NCBI GenBank assembly: GCA_018398585.1
Contig: JAGTTD010000001.1
Location: 21,283,750-21,347,749, forward strand
DNA length: 64,000 bases
Reading direction: 5' to 3'
Origin: Simmondsia chinensis
Lineage: Eukaryota; Streptophyta; Magnoliopsida; Caryophyllales; Simmondsiaceae
Shown here: piece by piece, positions 11,919-22,860 of the stretch
How the letters are laid out: each line of letters opens with the position of its first letter
How positions within the stretch are numbered: position 1 is the first letter of the stretch
Notes under the pieces: model-generated
What the model was told of the DNA's origin: nothing
What the model saw: only the letters and a program-made list of their open reading frames with translations
Databases searched by the model: none
Program-made: the position numbers and the translations under genes

Positions 11919-12205
11919 TGAGGTAATTGAGGAGGGGCTTATACTTGTTGCCATATGCTATGACAACTTTGGTGCGATAGCTAACTCTAAGGAACCTAGG
12001 AAGCATAATCGATCCAAGCACATCGAAAGAAAGTATCACCACATTCAGGACTATGCCGAGAAAGAGGAGGTTACAATTTTGAAGATAGATACCACAAACA
12101 ATTTGACAGATCCTTTCACAAAGACTTTGACTCAAAAGTCATTTAAGTGTCATTTGGATATGATGGGAATGCGATGTATCGCTGATTAGGTTTAGGACAA
12201 GCGGG
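11919..12205 (+). pseudogene. Copia fragment A: RNase H C-terminus
   Basis: The plus frame reads ANSKEPRKHN, then SKHIERKYHHIQDYAEKEEV, TNNLTDPFTKTLTQKSF and HLDMMGM. This is the conserved end of copia RNase H; the SKHI and ADP(F/L)TK motifs are diagnostic. The upstream pol is separated by N, and its remainder lies beyond the window. Copy B at 13,228-13,609 is a close relative. Confidence 0.85.
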
Positions 12206-12209
12206 AGAT

Positions 12210-12343
12210 TGTTAGAATTGATGTCATAAAAATCCCAATTTATGTGAACAACTTTATTATTGAATAAAATTTATTATTATCATCTTTATGATTACGAGCT
12301 TATTATGATGCATGGGATGCTATTTTCTTTCATGTAATCTACC
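12210..12343 (+). repeat. Copia LTR A, first 134 bp
   Basis: It follows the purine tract GCGGGAGAT and starts TGTTAGAATTGATGTC. It is similar to LTR B (13,636). It is cut at 12,343, exactly where an N-family LTR start begins. Confidence 0.8.
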
Positions 12344-12515
12344 TGTTTACACCCTAATTTCAAAAGGGGCTGGGAAGATGCCGTTTTGGGCAAAGTGACA
12401 CATGCTCAACACATGAGGTCCACCACGAGGCAAGTCTAGCCTTTAGGTGCTAAAATAATGGCGTCTTGAGCCCAACATCCTGAAGAGATGATCACCCTAA
12501 CAAGGGTATCAACCA
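12344..12515 (+). repeat. N-family LTR fragment, 5' end only
   Basis: It starts precisely at TGTTTACACCC and follows 10,895-11,067 as far as AACAAGGGTATCAACCA. The rest of the LTR is missing. Confidence 0.75.
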
Positions 12516-12628
12516 TTAAATAAATATTAATGCACTCTAGAATTAAATATATTTATTCAATAATTTCCAAACGACGAGATTCATGATGTAAGATTCTCTC
12601 TCTCTCTCTCTCTTTCCTGACACAAGCA
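12516..12628. repeat. Reverse copia-LTR scrap and (TC)n microsatellite
   Basis: 12,516-12,570 (AAATAAAT, TGCACTCTAGA, TTTATT) resembles the reverse complement of the middle of the copia LTR, as seen near 3,840-3,885. A TC repeat of about 20 bases follows at 12,594-12,615. Confidence 0.5.
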
Positions 12629-13208
12629 ATGTCCCCCTGCCCCCTGACATAAGCCACGTTAGCCACCCCGCCAACCACTGCTAACAACGCTTTCCGGCGA
12701 CGCCCCTCGGCAGTGACAACCAGTCGCCAGCTGCAGCATACCACCACAACCGAACCCAAGCCCAATCTCCCTCCTGAGAGGGAGAGGCAAGCCAAAGAAG
12801 AGATGACTGGAGACGATCAGACAAGACCTCACCCACCTAAACATTTGGGAGTAGATGGCCTTAGAAAGAACCCAATGGAGGGCTAGCATAGGGGTAGCAA
12901 ATGTAGCGATTTAGGGTAGGGTAGCCAGCTTATTAGTGCTGGGCCTTTTGACTTCCTCTTTAACGTACTTATGTGCGTATTTGCTCTCCTGATTTTCTAC
13001 TTGCGTACATGCTATTTCCTATCTGCTTATCTCCAATTGGTATTTATCTGCCTTTATTTGCCTAGAGTTTGGCTCGCTTTGAATTTGCTCATATTTGCTT
13101 GCATTGTGTTTTGCCCCCTGATGGGGTAAGGCTGCGTACATCATACCCCTCCCAGACCTCGCTCACGTGGGAGCCCGTGTGGCACTGGACTTGTTGTTGT
13201 TGTTGTGT
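12629..13208 (+). mobile_element. 5'-truncated RTE-type LINE, 3' end, copy 1
   Basis: An open plus frame from about 12,656 leads into PPKHLGVDGLRK and, after a frameshift, QWRASIGVANVAI. This resembles the C-terminal signature of plant RTE-clade LINEs (DRxRWRxxIRVADxx). A 3' UTR follows and ends with GGGGTAAGGCTGCGTACATC, CCCTCCCAGACC, GGGAGCCCGTGTGGCACTGG and a (TTG)n tail at 13,190-13,206. Copy 2 at 14,613 has the same layout. The GC-rich segment 12,629-12,800 ahead of the signature is in frame, but I do not recognise it. I could not find a TSD. Confidence 0.65.
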
Positions 13209-13227
13209 TTTTCCCTGCTCATTTGCT

Positions 13228-13609
13228 ATGTTGAAGGAGTGTTAAGCAGTCTTGCATTGCTGACTCCATAATAGAAGCTAAGTATGTAGTGGCTTCTGAA
13301 GCTGCCAAGGAGGCTTGTTGGCTAAGAAAGTTCCCTATGGATCTTGATGTACTTAGAGAAGGGCTTACATCTATTGCCATATTCTGCAAAAACTCTGGTA
13401 CAGTGGCTAACTCTAAGGAACCTAGAAAGCACAATTAGTCTAAGCACATTAATATGAAGTATCACCTCATTTAGGACTATGTGGAGAAAGAGTATATTGC
13501 AATTCTGAAGATAGATACCTCGAACAATTTGGCAGATCCTTTCACAAAGGCTTTAACGCAAAAGTTACTTGAGTGTCATTTGAATAGGATGGGAATGTGA
13601 AGTACGTCT
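13228..13609 (+). pseudogene. Copia fragment B: RNase H C-terminus
   Basis: The frame reads SVKQSCIADSIIEAKYVVAS, then EAAKEACWLRKF, ANSKEPRKHN, SKHINMKYH, NNLADPFTKALTQKLLECHL. EAKYVA and ADP-TKAL are copia RNase H landmarks. There are internal stops at the positions that read (N)*(S)KHI and *DYVEKE. It is joined to a purine tract and LTR B, so it is the 3' end of a copia element whose body is missing to the left. Confidence 0.85.
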
Positions 13610-13635
13610 AATTGGGTTCAAGACAAATGGGAGAT

Positions 13636-15860
13636 TGTTAAAATTGGTGTCCTTGAAAACCCAGTTCATGTGAATTGTTTTATTATTGAATAAAGTTTAT
13701 TTATTGTCATTTTTATGTTTATGAGTTTATTATTATGCGTGTGATGTTATTTTCTTTCAAATAACGTACCATGAGATGGGCGTAGTCCTTAAATAACATT
13801 TGGAATATCTATTTTAGTGGTTAATGAGATTATATCGCAGATGGATGAATAACATATTTAAATGTTATTTTATAGTTAAGATTGGGCTACTTGTCTACTA
13901 AGAATATAATGTAACATTTAGATAACTTGTCTTGGCTATGTGAATGGTGATTCAAAATGTTATGTTGGTGTATTACAATGAGATTGTTACACTGAATTGG
14001 ACCACATGACTTGTTCGTTTCTACGCTTTTATCAAAAGTGAGCAACTCATTTTTATTATGTTTGTACAATGATTCTAAATCCAGGAAATAGTCTGAACTA
14101 ATGCATGGAATGTTAGTTACTTTGATGCACTAAAAGGATTAGGTTGCAATGTATAGCTAAGACCTTATGTTCATTGGGTAATTGCATGAAGTATAGCGGA
14201 AACAATATTTTACTAGGAATGTAACATGCAAGATGTCCCCTTAGTTGATTCGCAAGTATTCGAGTTGATTCTACAGACTTTGGCCTGAGCATTCCATATG
14301 TTTGCATTTGGAATCAATATAGAAGTGTCTTATTCGAGGAGGGTGAGTCGGAAACTAAGAAGGTAATCTGAGAAAGAATAATACTAGTAGTTTAAATTAT
14401 TTTTCTCATGGACATTTACGGGAGCAATCAATTGTGAGTAAACAATTATAAAAAATTTAACAAATAAATATATTCATTTCTAAAGTGCAGTAAAACTTAT
14501 TTAGTGAAATGAAGTTGTAGTAAATGTTAATCAATTGTTATTATGAGAAGATAATAAAATTTGACTAATTCGGAGCTAAAATTAAATTGTCTCTGAGGTC
14601 CCTACGCAAGCCACCTAAACCTAAGAGAGGAGATGGCCTCAGATAGGGCACGATAGAGGGCTAGCATAAGGATAGCGGAGGTGACAGCGTAGGATAGCGA
14701 GGCGAGGGACTTGTAGTTTAAAATCCCTAGGCTAGCATTTTCATACTGTTTAGTTAGTTCTGATTACTCATCTGTTTTGGCATACATACATACACACTTA
14801 AATGCTTGCATGCCTTTTCCTTTAATTTAGGTGGTACCTTTTTTTTTACTAAATCCATTGGTGATAAATTGATTTTTGTACTTGCAGGTTTGCACACACT
14901 TCAAGTTGGGGGTCCTCGGAAATAGCCTCCTTTCCACTCGGAAGGGGTAAGGCTGCGTACATCCACCCCTCCCAGACCCTGCATATTGCGGGAGCCGCGA
15001 GGCACTGGGACTGTTGTTGTTGTTGTTGTCCCTACGCAAGCCTCTAAAATATGCACCTTAAGAAATCAAGAGAATTCACAAGATGAATTATTTATTCAAG
15101 AGTTGAATAAAATATACTTTTACTTTTACTGAACCCGAAATTCATGAGATAAATTTTTATACTAGAAAAATAAAATAAAATAATAAATAATAAATAGAAA
15201 AAGGAAACAAGAAAAAATCGCTTTTGGTAAGCGCGCTAACTGGCGGATAAGGGTGATCTATGTCTCCCTCCACGAGCCAACCAACGCGCGACACAGTGCC
15301 GACCTGTGTGATTCATGTCAAGTGACATGGACCAATCGTAGGATGCCATGTGGCACTCTGTGACGCAGTGGTGGTAGATATATATATGGATAAGTATCTT
15401 AGTATTTTGACTAATCAAGAACTTTATTTTTATGTTTAAAAATTAAAAAGTCCCTCTTATATAAATAGAAACTAACTTTTCGGGTTCAATAATCATTCAG
15501 ACTTTTGACCTAACACTTCAATTAGTTTTCTCCAGTATTAGCTCTTTAAAAAACATTTTTTTCAAGAGTTCTTGATTTTATGATGCCCACACGTTTGGTG
15601 TTGAGGGGAATTGTGGAGAAGATCTCGGAGGTATCGGTCGTGCCTTTTTTACACTTGCGGTCTACAACGAGATATGTGAATTTACAATTAATACTTTTAA
15701 ATTCATATTTGATTTGTTTTTCACGTTATGTCTATCATGCTATGCATTGTCATGTATAATTAGAGTAGAAACATTTAATTATTTGAAATTCAGAATTTTA
15801 AATTTGATTTCGCCGCGGATAGTTTTAGAAACTTTTAGCTTACGAAATTAAAATTGTCCA
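13636..15860 (+). repeat. Copia 3' LTR B, interrupted by an RTE-type LINE tail
   Basis: It starts TGTTAAAATTGGTGTCC after the purine tract AAATGGGAGAT. It contains the family landmarks AGATGTCCCCTTAGTTGATTC and AGTGCAGTAAAACTTATTT. After removal of the LINE tail and one TSD (430 bp) about 1.8 kb remains. The end at AATTGTCCA (15,860) is inferred from a terminal CA and from where a different repeat begins. Confidence 0.75.
14613..15027 (+). mobile_element. 5'-truncated RTE-type LINE, 3' end, copy 2, TSD 15 bp
   Basis: The insert is flanked by a perfect 15-bp duplication, GTCCCTACGCAAGCC (14,598-14,612 and 15,028-15,042). Inside, the frame EMASDRAR, stop, RASIRIAEVTA (14,630-14,690) resembles the RTE C-terminal signature with TGG changed to TAG. 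The 3' UTR ends AAGGCTGCGTACATCC, CCTCCCAGACCCTGC, GCGGGAGCCGCGAGGCACTG and (TTG)n. The last 90 bases are shared with copy 1 and with the tail of the 5S-headed SINE at 25,731. Confidence 0.8.
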
Positions 15861-15865
15861 CCCAA

Positions 15866-15961
15866 CACTAGCATCCCTCGAGGATGGCCTCACGTGACAA
15901 GCGCATGACGTTTTATTTCAAAATGACATCATCTCAACTCCCTCGAGTTTGGGTATAAACA
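15866..15961 (-). repeat. N-family LTR fragment, 5' end, minus strand
   Basis: On the minus strand it starts TGTTTATACCC and continues with TGACGT- and CACGTGAGGCC-like phrases, as in 10,895-10,985. Only about 96 bases remain. It abuts the end of LTR B. Confidence 0.6.
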
Positions 15962-16392
15962 ATAATATTTTCAAAACATTGACATGACTTGTAAATATTA
16001 TTATAATTATGCATTATATAAGCATTTTTATATAAAATTGGTCATATTTTATAAAAATAATCAAATTTTGATATAGGGTACCTAAGTAATTTTATATTCA
16101 ACTTCAGGTTACCTCATTATATATATTAAAATGTTAGGATATGTGATAAATACTCAAACATTAGGGTACCTTAGTAATAATTTCACGACCACATAAAACC
16201 AAGATAATTCCAAATAATCGTATTGCTACTTATATTATCTTATAACATGGAAAAGGAATATCGAAAGTTGAGAACATGTTTTTTTGTTGAAAAACAATGG
16301 AAAACCTTGATGGGAATTACATTTTCCATGGAAAACCTATTCCAAATGAAGACATTTTCCTGGGGAAGAGTACTTCTCTCGAAACAAACGGA
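15962..16392. other. AT-rich sequence without recognised features
   Basis: Very AT-rich, with short near-repeats of TAGGGTACCT(A/T)AGTAAT (about 16,075 and 16,163). No gene or transposon terminus was recognised. Confidence 0.5.
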
Positions 16393-16727
16393 GCCTTAGT
16401 TTTGCCATCAGCCTATTTCCTCCCTTTAGATCAGGTTGACCCATTAAGGAGGCACACACATTACAAGTGATCATTTCTATCACTAAAATCCCAATAAAAT
16501 AGTGTGGGGGGACAAGAGGTATTAATGCATGCCCAAGAACAAGGAGGAAGACAACCCAATCCTTAGTTTAGCATCAGGCCACGTTGCTTCATTTAGAACA
16601 GTATGACTCATCACTTAAGGAGGCACACACATAGCACATTATCACTTCTATCACTATAGTCTCTTTCATTGATGGACCAAAGGTGCATGAGAATAGGGAA
16701 AATGCAAAAGGGAAAGTATTATAATAT
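16393..16727 (+). repeat. Two-copy tandem duplication, about 167 bp per unit
   Basis: Two diverged units (16,393-16,559 and 16,560-16,727) share CCTTAGTTT-GCATCAG, AAGGAGGCACACACAT and ATCA-TTCTATCACTA in the same order. No coding sense was seen. Confidence 0.65.
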
Positions 16728-16761
16728 TTGAGAATTGTAGTTTTGAGATCCAAAAATCCTT

Positions 16762-17035
16762 ATGTTTCTGGTTTTTATTTGAGGATGAGAACTGGACTCA
16801 AGCTCTTTATGATGAGAAGGCAGGTTGCTACCTATCTAACCCAGTATTTCCTGCAAGATAGCAAACAATTAGAGGGCCCCTAGTTTTGACAACAAAGGAT
16901 CCCTCCGATCCTTAAGTCAATATTTGTTTCAAGTAATAAGCAATAATAATAAATAGTAAATATAATAAAATACTTAACTTAGGACGAGCAGAAAAATTAG
17001 AAAATCAAAACAAACCACCCAAGGAGTGGAGCATG
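16762..17035 (-). repeat. Tat-type LTR fragment, copy 1
   Basis: It is similar to 63,065-63,332 along its length. Shared phrases are TTATTTGAGGATGAGAACTG, TTTCTGCAAGATAGC, AACAAACCACCCAAGGA. The copy at 63 kb still has a primer-site-like sequence at its left border, showing that this is the end of a minus-strand LTR. An (AG)n microsatellite follows at 17,049-17,080. Confidence 0.65.
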
Positions 17036-17044
17036 GGGAGAGTC

Positions 17045-17080
<36 letters not shown>

Positions 17081-17082
<2 letters not shown>

Positions 17083-18203
17083 TGCACAAGAACATGACCT
17101 CTTCCATGGAGTTATGTTTTTGGGGGTCCCCTCAATCCTTGACATAAGGAAATCACCTCAAGGGGCAAGCATAACTTGGGGGGCCAAGGTCACTATTTAA
17201 TCTAATTTAGGTCTGGTATTTTAGTATTTGGATTCATATATTAGTACCCGATTTTATGCAATAATAGGCTAGTTATATTTTTTTCCTGACAAATACTATC
17301 TCGCCTACTACATCTTGCCCATATATATCGCACAACAGTTAGCCGCCTCTGTTTCGGAGAGGGAAGAATTCCCTCTGTGAAGCATACTAATAATCGAAAC
17401 TCATGATCCTTTTCCTGAAAAGGTCTGAACGATGGTTGGCCGGATATGGTTGCACGGGAATGAGAAATGCTAACATCTTTTCGATATCCTAGTAATGATG
17501 GTCTGAGTAATTGTTTACAAAATATGAGGTGGGTGAATGTCAAATACGTACAACATTAATCTTAATATTGTTAGTCTAATGCCAGAGCTAGTGAGGTTGA
17601 TCATTGTTATTTGCAATGCTAAGGAATTTAATTATCCCTTAGGTGTAAATACTCGATGATAAATTCTTTTGAGAGTCGAGTTAGTCTTTTTTACCTAATG
17701 TGGCTAATTGAATTTAATACACTTCGGTCTCTAGGTGGTGCTTTTTTTTTTTTTTTCTTTATCAAGAATAGAATGGACTTTGTATATTAGTCATATCTCA
17801 ACATGTCAATATTAAATGTTTGGTAACAATAAAAAATGGGCGATTATTATTTATAGCCCCTAGTTTTAACTAACTCGGTTTTATTTAGGTTATTCCCAAA
17901 ATTTTTCATGGTTTGGATTTTTGGCCTGGGCTGAAAACTTTAGTTTGAGTCTTTCTTTTATCCAAATTTTAGACTCCTTAATTTGGAGCCGTAATTTCAA
18001 CTATAGATTCTAATGGCGGGTTTATTCCAATATTTTCTTCCCTTGATTTATATTTATGTTCGGATTTAACTTCGGGCTGAATTGCGGGTTCTTTTCACTT
18101 GCAGGCTTATTAATTTTATCGCGAGTAACATTCACGTTATCTCATGCTAATTTATGTCTAATCGACTTAGTGTGTATTTGACTTAGAGCTTGATACTCTC
18201 AAT
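17081..18203. other. Stretch without a recognised gene
   Basis: A minus-strand open frame of 100 codons at 17,241-17,543 lies in less AT-rich sequence than its surroundings, but I do not recognise it. From 17,830 the sequence reads like an LTR or intron without clear boundaries. A T-run (T14) occurs near 17,743-17,756. Confidence 0.4.
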
Positions 18204-20064
18204 TGTTGGAATTGGTGTCCTGTAAAACCTAATTAGTTAGTTTTAAATATTAAATAAATAATATTATATTATTTATTGTCTGATTATATTTTATGAGTCA
18301 AACATGCGTGTGATTGTTTTCTAAAGCATTACATGAGGTGGATATAGTCCAAGATGATATGTCAGGCTTGGTTTAAGTGGTCAATGAGATCGAACCACAT
18401 ACAGACTTCAATCAAACTAGTGATATGTTGGCAGAGTATGTTCAGTGTCGGTGATTAGTTTGGACAACCCATCTGATAAGAATATAATATGATACATTTT
18501 AGGACTTTCCTTGGTTATGTGGATAGGGATCCAAGAGTATTATATTGGTGTTGTCAATAAGATCGAAACACGGAGCAGGAAATAATTAATTGTGCAAGAT
18601 GGTAATTCTAAATCCAGGAAACAATCTGAACTTATGCATGGATTGTTCGTTGCTTTAATGTACTAAAAGGATGTCAAAGTGCGTTGACTTAAATCTTACG
18701 TGGATTGGGTAATGGCATGAAGTGTAGCGAAACAATTGTTTTACATGGAATATATAGTCTTTAATGAGATAAAGATGTCCCCTTAATTAATTCGCAAGTA
18801 TACAAACAGATTCTAGAATCTTTGGCCAAAGTACCTCATATGTTTGACATTTGAAATTAATACGGAAATTGTTTCTATATTATTGAATTGTTTGATAAGG
18901 GCGAGTCCGGAACTACGGTGAGAGATGTGAGAAAAGTAACGATAGTAGTTCAAGTTATTTTTGCTCATGGATAGCTAATAGAGAGGTTAATCACGGTAAT
19001 AAAAAGTTATTCGAAAATTCTTGATTGAATATATTTAATTCTAAAATGCAGTAAAACTTATTTAGTTGAATTAAGTTTTACTAAATGGTAATCAATTGTT
19101 ATCATGAGAAACTTATTTAGTGGAATTAAGATTTACTAAATGATAATCAATTGTTATCATGAGATGATAATTAGATTTAACCCATTTAGAGCAAGAGTTA
19201 GTTTGTCCTTGAAGTCCCTTTGTAAGCTTCAACGTAAGAATAGTTTGAAAATATTTAACAAAAGAATTCATGGGATGAATTATTTATTTATGAGAAAAAT
19301 AATTTTGTATCCTAAATAGATATTCAAAAGATAAATACATAATACAATAAATTACATTATGTTTTACACAAATAAGAAAAATTGAGCGTAATGACAACCC
19401 TGTGCGTGCAACGCACACCCGGATTACAAGTTATGGGGATGGCACGTGTATTATACACTGCTAGAGCTCCATTATAATTAAAAATGGGTTGCTGACATTG
19501 AATTCTTTTTATATGACACTTTATCATAGGAATTTATGAATTAGGATTTTAAAACTTAGTTTTCTCCCATGACGAAAACCCTAAAATTGTTTTAGGGGTT
19601 TCTAAATTATTGTTTAGCATTATTTTTTCTGAAAAATTATTTTTGGAAAGATTGAAAGAAAATTTTGTTCTTAATTTTTTTCTGAAATAAATATTTTTGG
19701 GAGCCCACACTCCCAGTGCTAAAAGAGGTCATTGCCAAGAAGACCTTGACATATCGAGAATTATTCTTCTAATTTCAGATCTTCATGTCAGAGTTGGGAT
19801 TTGTACTTTAGGTATATTTAAATTAAGTATTTGATATTTAAATTAATTTTCTTTTATTTCATTTATTCAACATACTATGTTTATACTTGTTTTATTCAAT
19901 GTTTTTGCTCGTCATATTATGACCCTATTAGAGTAAAATCCAGATCTAATTAAATGGCGCAGCTAGGTCAGGTTTTAGATTTAAAATTAAGAATTTTAAA
20001 TTGGTTTTTTGCTACGCCCACTCAAGCCATTTGGGAAAATATTTTTTAAAATATGTTCCGAGCA
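18204..20064 (+). repeat. Solo copia LTR C (1,861 bp), TSD TCAAT
   Basis: It starts TGTTGGAATTGGTGTCC and ends TTCCGAGCA. It is flanked by perfect TCAAT duplications (18,199-18,203 and 20,065-20,069). It carries the family landmarks GATGTCCCCTTAATTAATTC and AATGCAGTAAAACTTATTT. A 50-bp segment around 19,050-19,165 (ACTTATTTAGT-GAATTAAG through ATCAATTGTTATCATGAGA) is tandemly duplicated. Confidence 0.9.
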
Positions 20065-21245
20065 TCAATTACATGTGCTTGGTTTTAGCCGACTTTTGAA
20101 CGGCTCATATTGAACTTAGCTAGGATAAAGACATCTAATCATATTCATTTAAGAGAAATAATTTTTGTTAAATGAAAAGGCTAATACTGTTATTGTCCGG
20201 TTTTAATCAAGCTTTATAAGCTTGTGGGACCTTTTTTTCATAATTATTATGGACTAAGTATTTAAAAGTCGTCAAATATCTACTCATGATCATTTAATGG
20301 TAAATTTTATTTTTCTCCAACTCTCTCGCTTTCTTCCGTGTTGCCATACAATTATATATATATATTGGTTTCACTCAATCGATGTCCTAGCAATATTATA
20401 AATCACTTTCTTCAGTGTCAAACACCATCACTATGTTTTTATTTTTAGTTTCACTTGAAAACTATTTTAGGACTAGCAAAAAATCATCTTGGTATAACTC
20501 TAGTCTGTGTTTTGGTATCACTAAAATTTGTTGATAAATTATGAATGCTACAAAATGTCTGTGGCAGTCTAGACAGGGATAGAGTAATAGCTACTCATTA
20601 TGAATTTTAAAGACTTTATGTGTTCATTTTAAGATTACAGTCCTAAGGCGAGTTATCGAGTATATTTTATGAACTAGAGTGTGTGGACCTAAGCTGCTAG
20701 AAAATCATCCTTCCCCTGCGATATCATATTGTTGAGATAAGCTCTTTTAAGAACTAATTGAGATTAGCTAAATGATCATTATGGTGGACAAAATATGTAT
20801 TTTGGTGGAAGTCTCAAGTTCAACCTAGTATTTCAATGTTCAAATATGTACTCTTTCAGAGACCCCCAATTCAACTTAATATTTCGATGTTCGAATAAGT
20901 ATTGGCGGAAACCCTCAGTTCAATTTAACATTTCAATGTTCAAATATGTATTTTAGAATTTGACATCAGAATTTATTGGGGTTCCCGCATATTTTTAATG
21001 ATATTTAGATTTACTCTTCTCGACCCTCAGTGGTCAGTATTTAACTTGCCTATATATATATATAGACATACACACAAAATATTTTATTTTGTATATTTTC
21101 TGAATTGGTAGTTTTAGGTCCCTTACGTCATATACAAGAAAAATATGACAAGAATATGAGTTCAATAAATTACGGTATCCACCATTATTTATATTGAGGT
21201 AATCCCTTTTTTGCTGTGTATAGGATTTGAAGTATAAATATCTAG
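20065..21245. repeat. Non-coding stretch with a three-copy tandem repeat of about 50 bp
   Basis: No gene was seen. At 20,787-20,958 three units start at 20,819, 20,870 and 20,919 with TTCAA(C/T)(C/T)TA, then ATTTC(A/G)ATGTTC(A/G)AATA-GTA. A short TA repeat lies at 21,050-21,064. The first half (20,070-20,330) may continue the sequence that LTR C interrupted. Confidence 0.55.
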
Positions 21246-21616
21246 TGTTGAAAATAGTAGGACCAGTGTTTCCAAGAGTTTTGTATTTTAGTATTTTTGA
21301 TGTGTTTTCCCTAATATTACCTTGAACTTAATTCTCCATGTTTTTTGCCTTGTAGTAAATAGGTGTAGTAATTAGGAAGACTCTCCCCTTGGTCTTCTTC
21401 TCCCATAACTGGTCACTACGGCCTTTATTGGCATTATTGTAGTGTTTAATTCTATGTTTAATTGTGCTCTTTCATTTGATGATTAGGTTAGTATCCTAGG
21501 TCTTTACAAATTCTAGCTTGTATTATAAATTTAGTTGTTCTTCGTGAATGAGAATTATCAATCTTCGCCAAATATCTCCTTAGTATTTCTATTGTTTAGT
21601 TTTATATAACTTTACA
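21246..21616 (+). repeat. C1 5' LTR (371 bp)
   Basis: It starts TGTTGAAAATAGTAGGACC and ends ATAACTTTACA, followed at once by the primer site TGGTATTAGAGC (21,617-21,628), which is complementary to the initiator tRNA-Met end with one transition. Confidence 0.9.
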
Positions 21617-21742
21617 TGGTATTAGAGCAGATTTGGGATCCGATTTTCTTCCTCGTGTTGCTTACGTACTGCATCCTCCAGTAAGTGAATCCTCTTCTCC
21701 TCTTGTTACTTATTTTGATTGTGTTTTATTGCATATTTCATA

Positions 21743-22647
21743 ATGTTGGGAGAAAATACTAATCAAGATGTTGCGCCAGTTGTCATTTTGGGGGGAGTTC
21801 CTGATGCGAATTCCCCTTGCTATTTGCATCCCTCGGATCATTCGAGACTAGTTTTTGTGCAAGATGTTTTAACCACCCCCAATTTTCCGGCTTGAAGGTG
21901 ATCTTTTTTTTTTGATGTGTTTAAAGCTAAGAGAAAGATTGGTTTCTTAAATGGAAGCATAAAGAAACCGGACAAAGATTCGCAAGATTTCGAAAATTGG
22001 AGAGCATGTGATTCTATGGTATCCTCCTCATGGCTCACTAAATCGGTTTCCAAAGAGATTAATGCTAGTGTTTCATATTTTGAAACTTCATGCAATATTT
22101 GGTTAGATTTGAATGAACAGTTTTCTCAAAAAATGTTCCTTGTGTTTATGAAATCTAACGCAAAATTTAACATTTAAAACAAGAAAAAATGCCAATTTTT
22201 TATTATTTCACAAAATGAGGGCCTTGTGGGATGAACCCTATACTCTTGTAGCTATCCCACCTTGCACTTTTAGTTCCACACAAACCTTCTTCCCCATTCG
22301 AGATATAGAGAGGTTGCTTGACTTGTTAATGGGTTTAGACCACTCGTTTTCCACTACACATTCTCAACTTATGAATATTAAGCCGCTTTCCACCATTGCT
22401 AGTGCTTATTCTACACTTTGTCTTTGTCAAGAAGAAAAGCAACAGTGTTGGTTCACAAAATGTTATGGCATCAGAAGCCACTGCCCTTGTTGTTAAAAGG
22501 GAACGTTGGAATGGGAGGCGGTTCATCCATTTCAAACGTACCACCAATAATCGTTTGTTTTGCACTCATTTTAAGAAACAGGGACATTCAAGAAAGCATT
22601 GTTATGAATTGATAGGACGCTCCATGGTATGGAGCCAACAAGCTTAA
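21743..22647 (+). pseudogene. C1 gag with a defective zinc knuckle
   Basis: The ATG at 21,743 opens MLGENTNQDVAP, followed by the copia gag landmark YLHPSDHSRLVFV. After a frameshift comes the gag_pre/UBN2 core: KIGFLNGSIKKP, then FENWRACDSMVSSSW. The zinc knuckle near 22,556-22,612 reads CTHFKKQGHSRKHC; the second cysteine of the CX2CX4HX4C motif is phenylalanine. Several frames are needed to read through it. Confidence 0.8.
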
Positions 22648-22860
22648 AATGGAGGGGGCCGGGCCGAGGCCGCGCCGCCAGCGTACCAGCGACAGCACCT
22701 GTTACTACCAGCTACTGGTGGCCCGGCAGTGGCTCCGACAGGAGTTGACAGTCTCATCATAGGACTCTCCGCAACACTGTATCTGCAATCTTTGGCACTC
22801 CACAATCCCAAGACTAGCTCTCATTGTGTAAACCTGACAGGTTAGGCTTTGTTTAATAAC

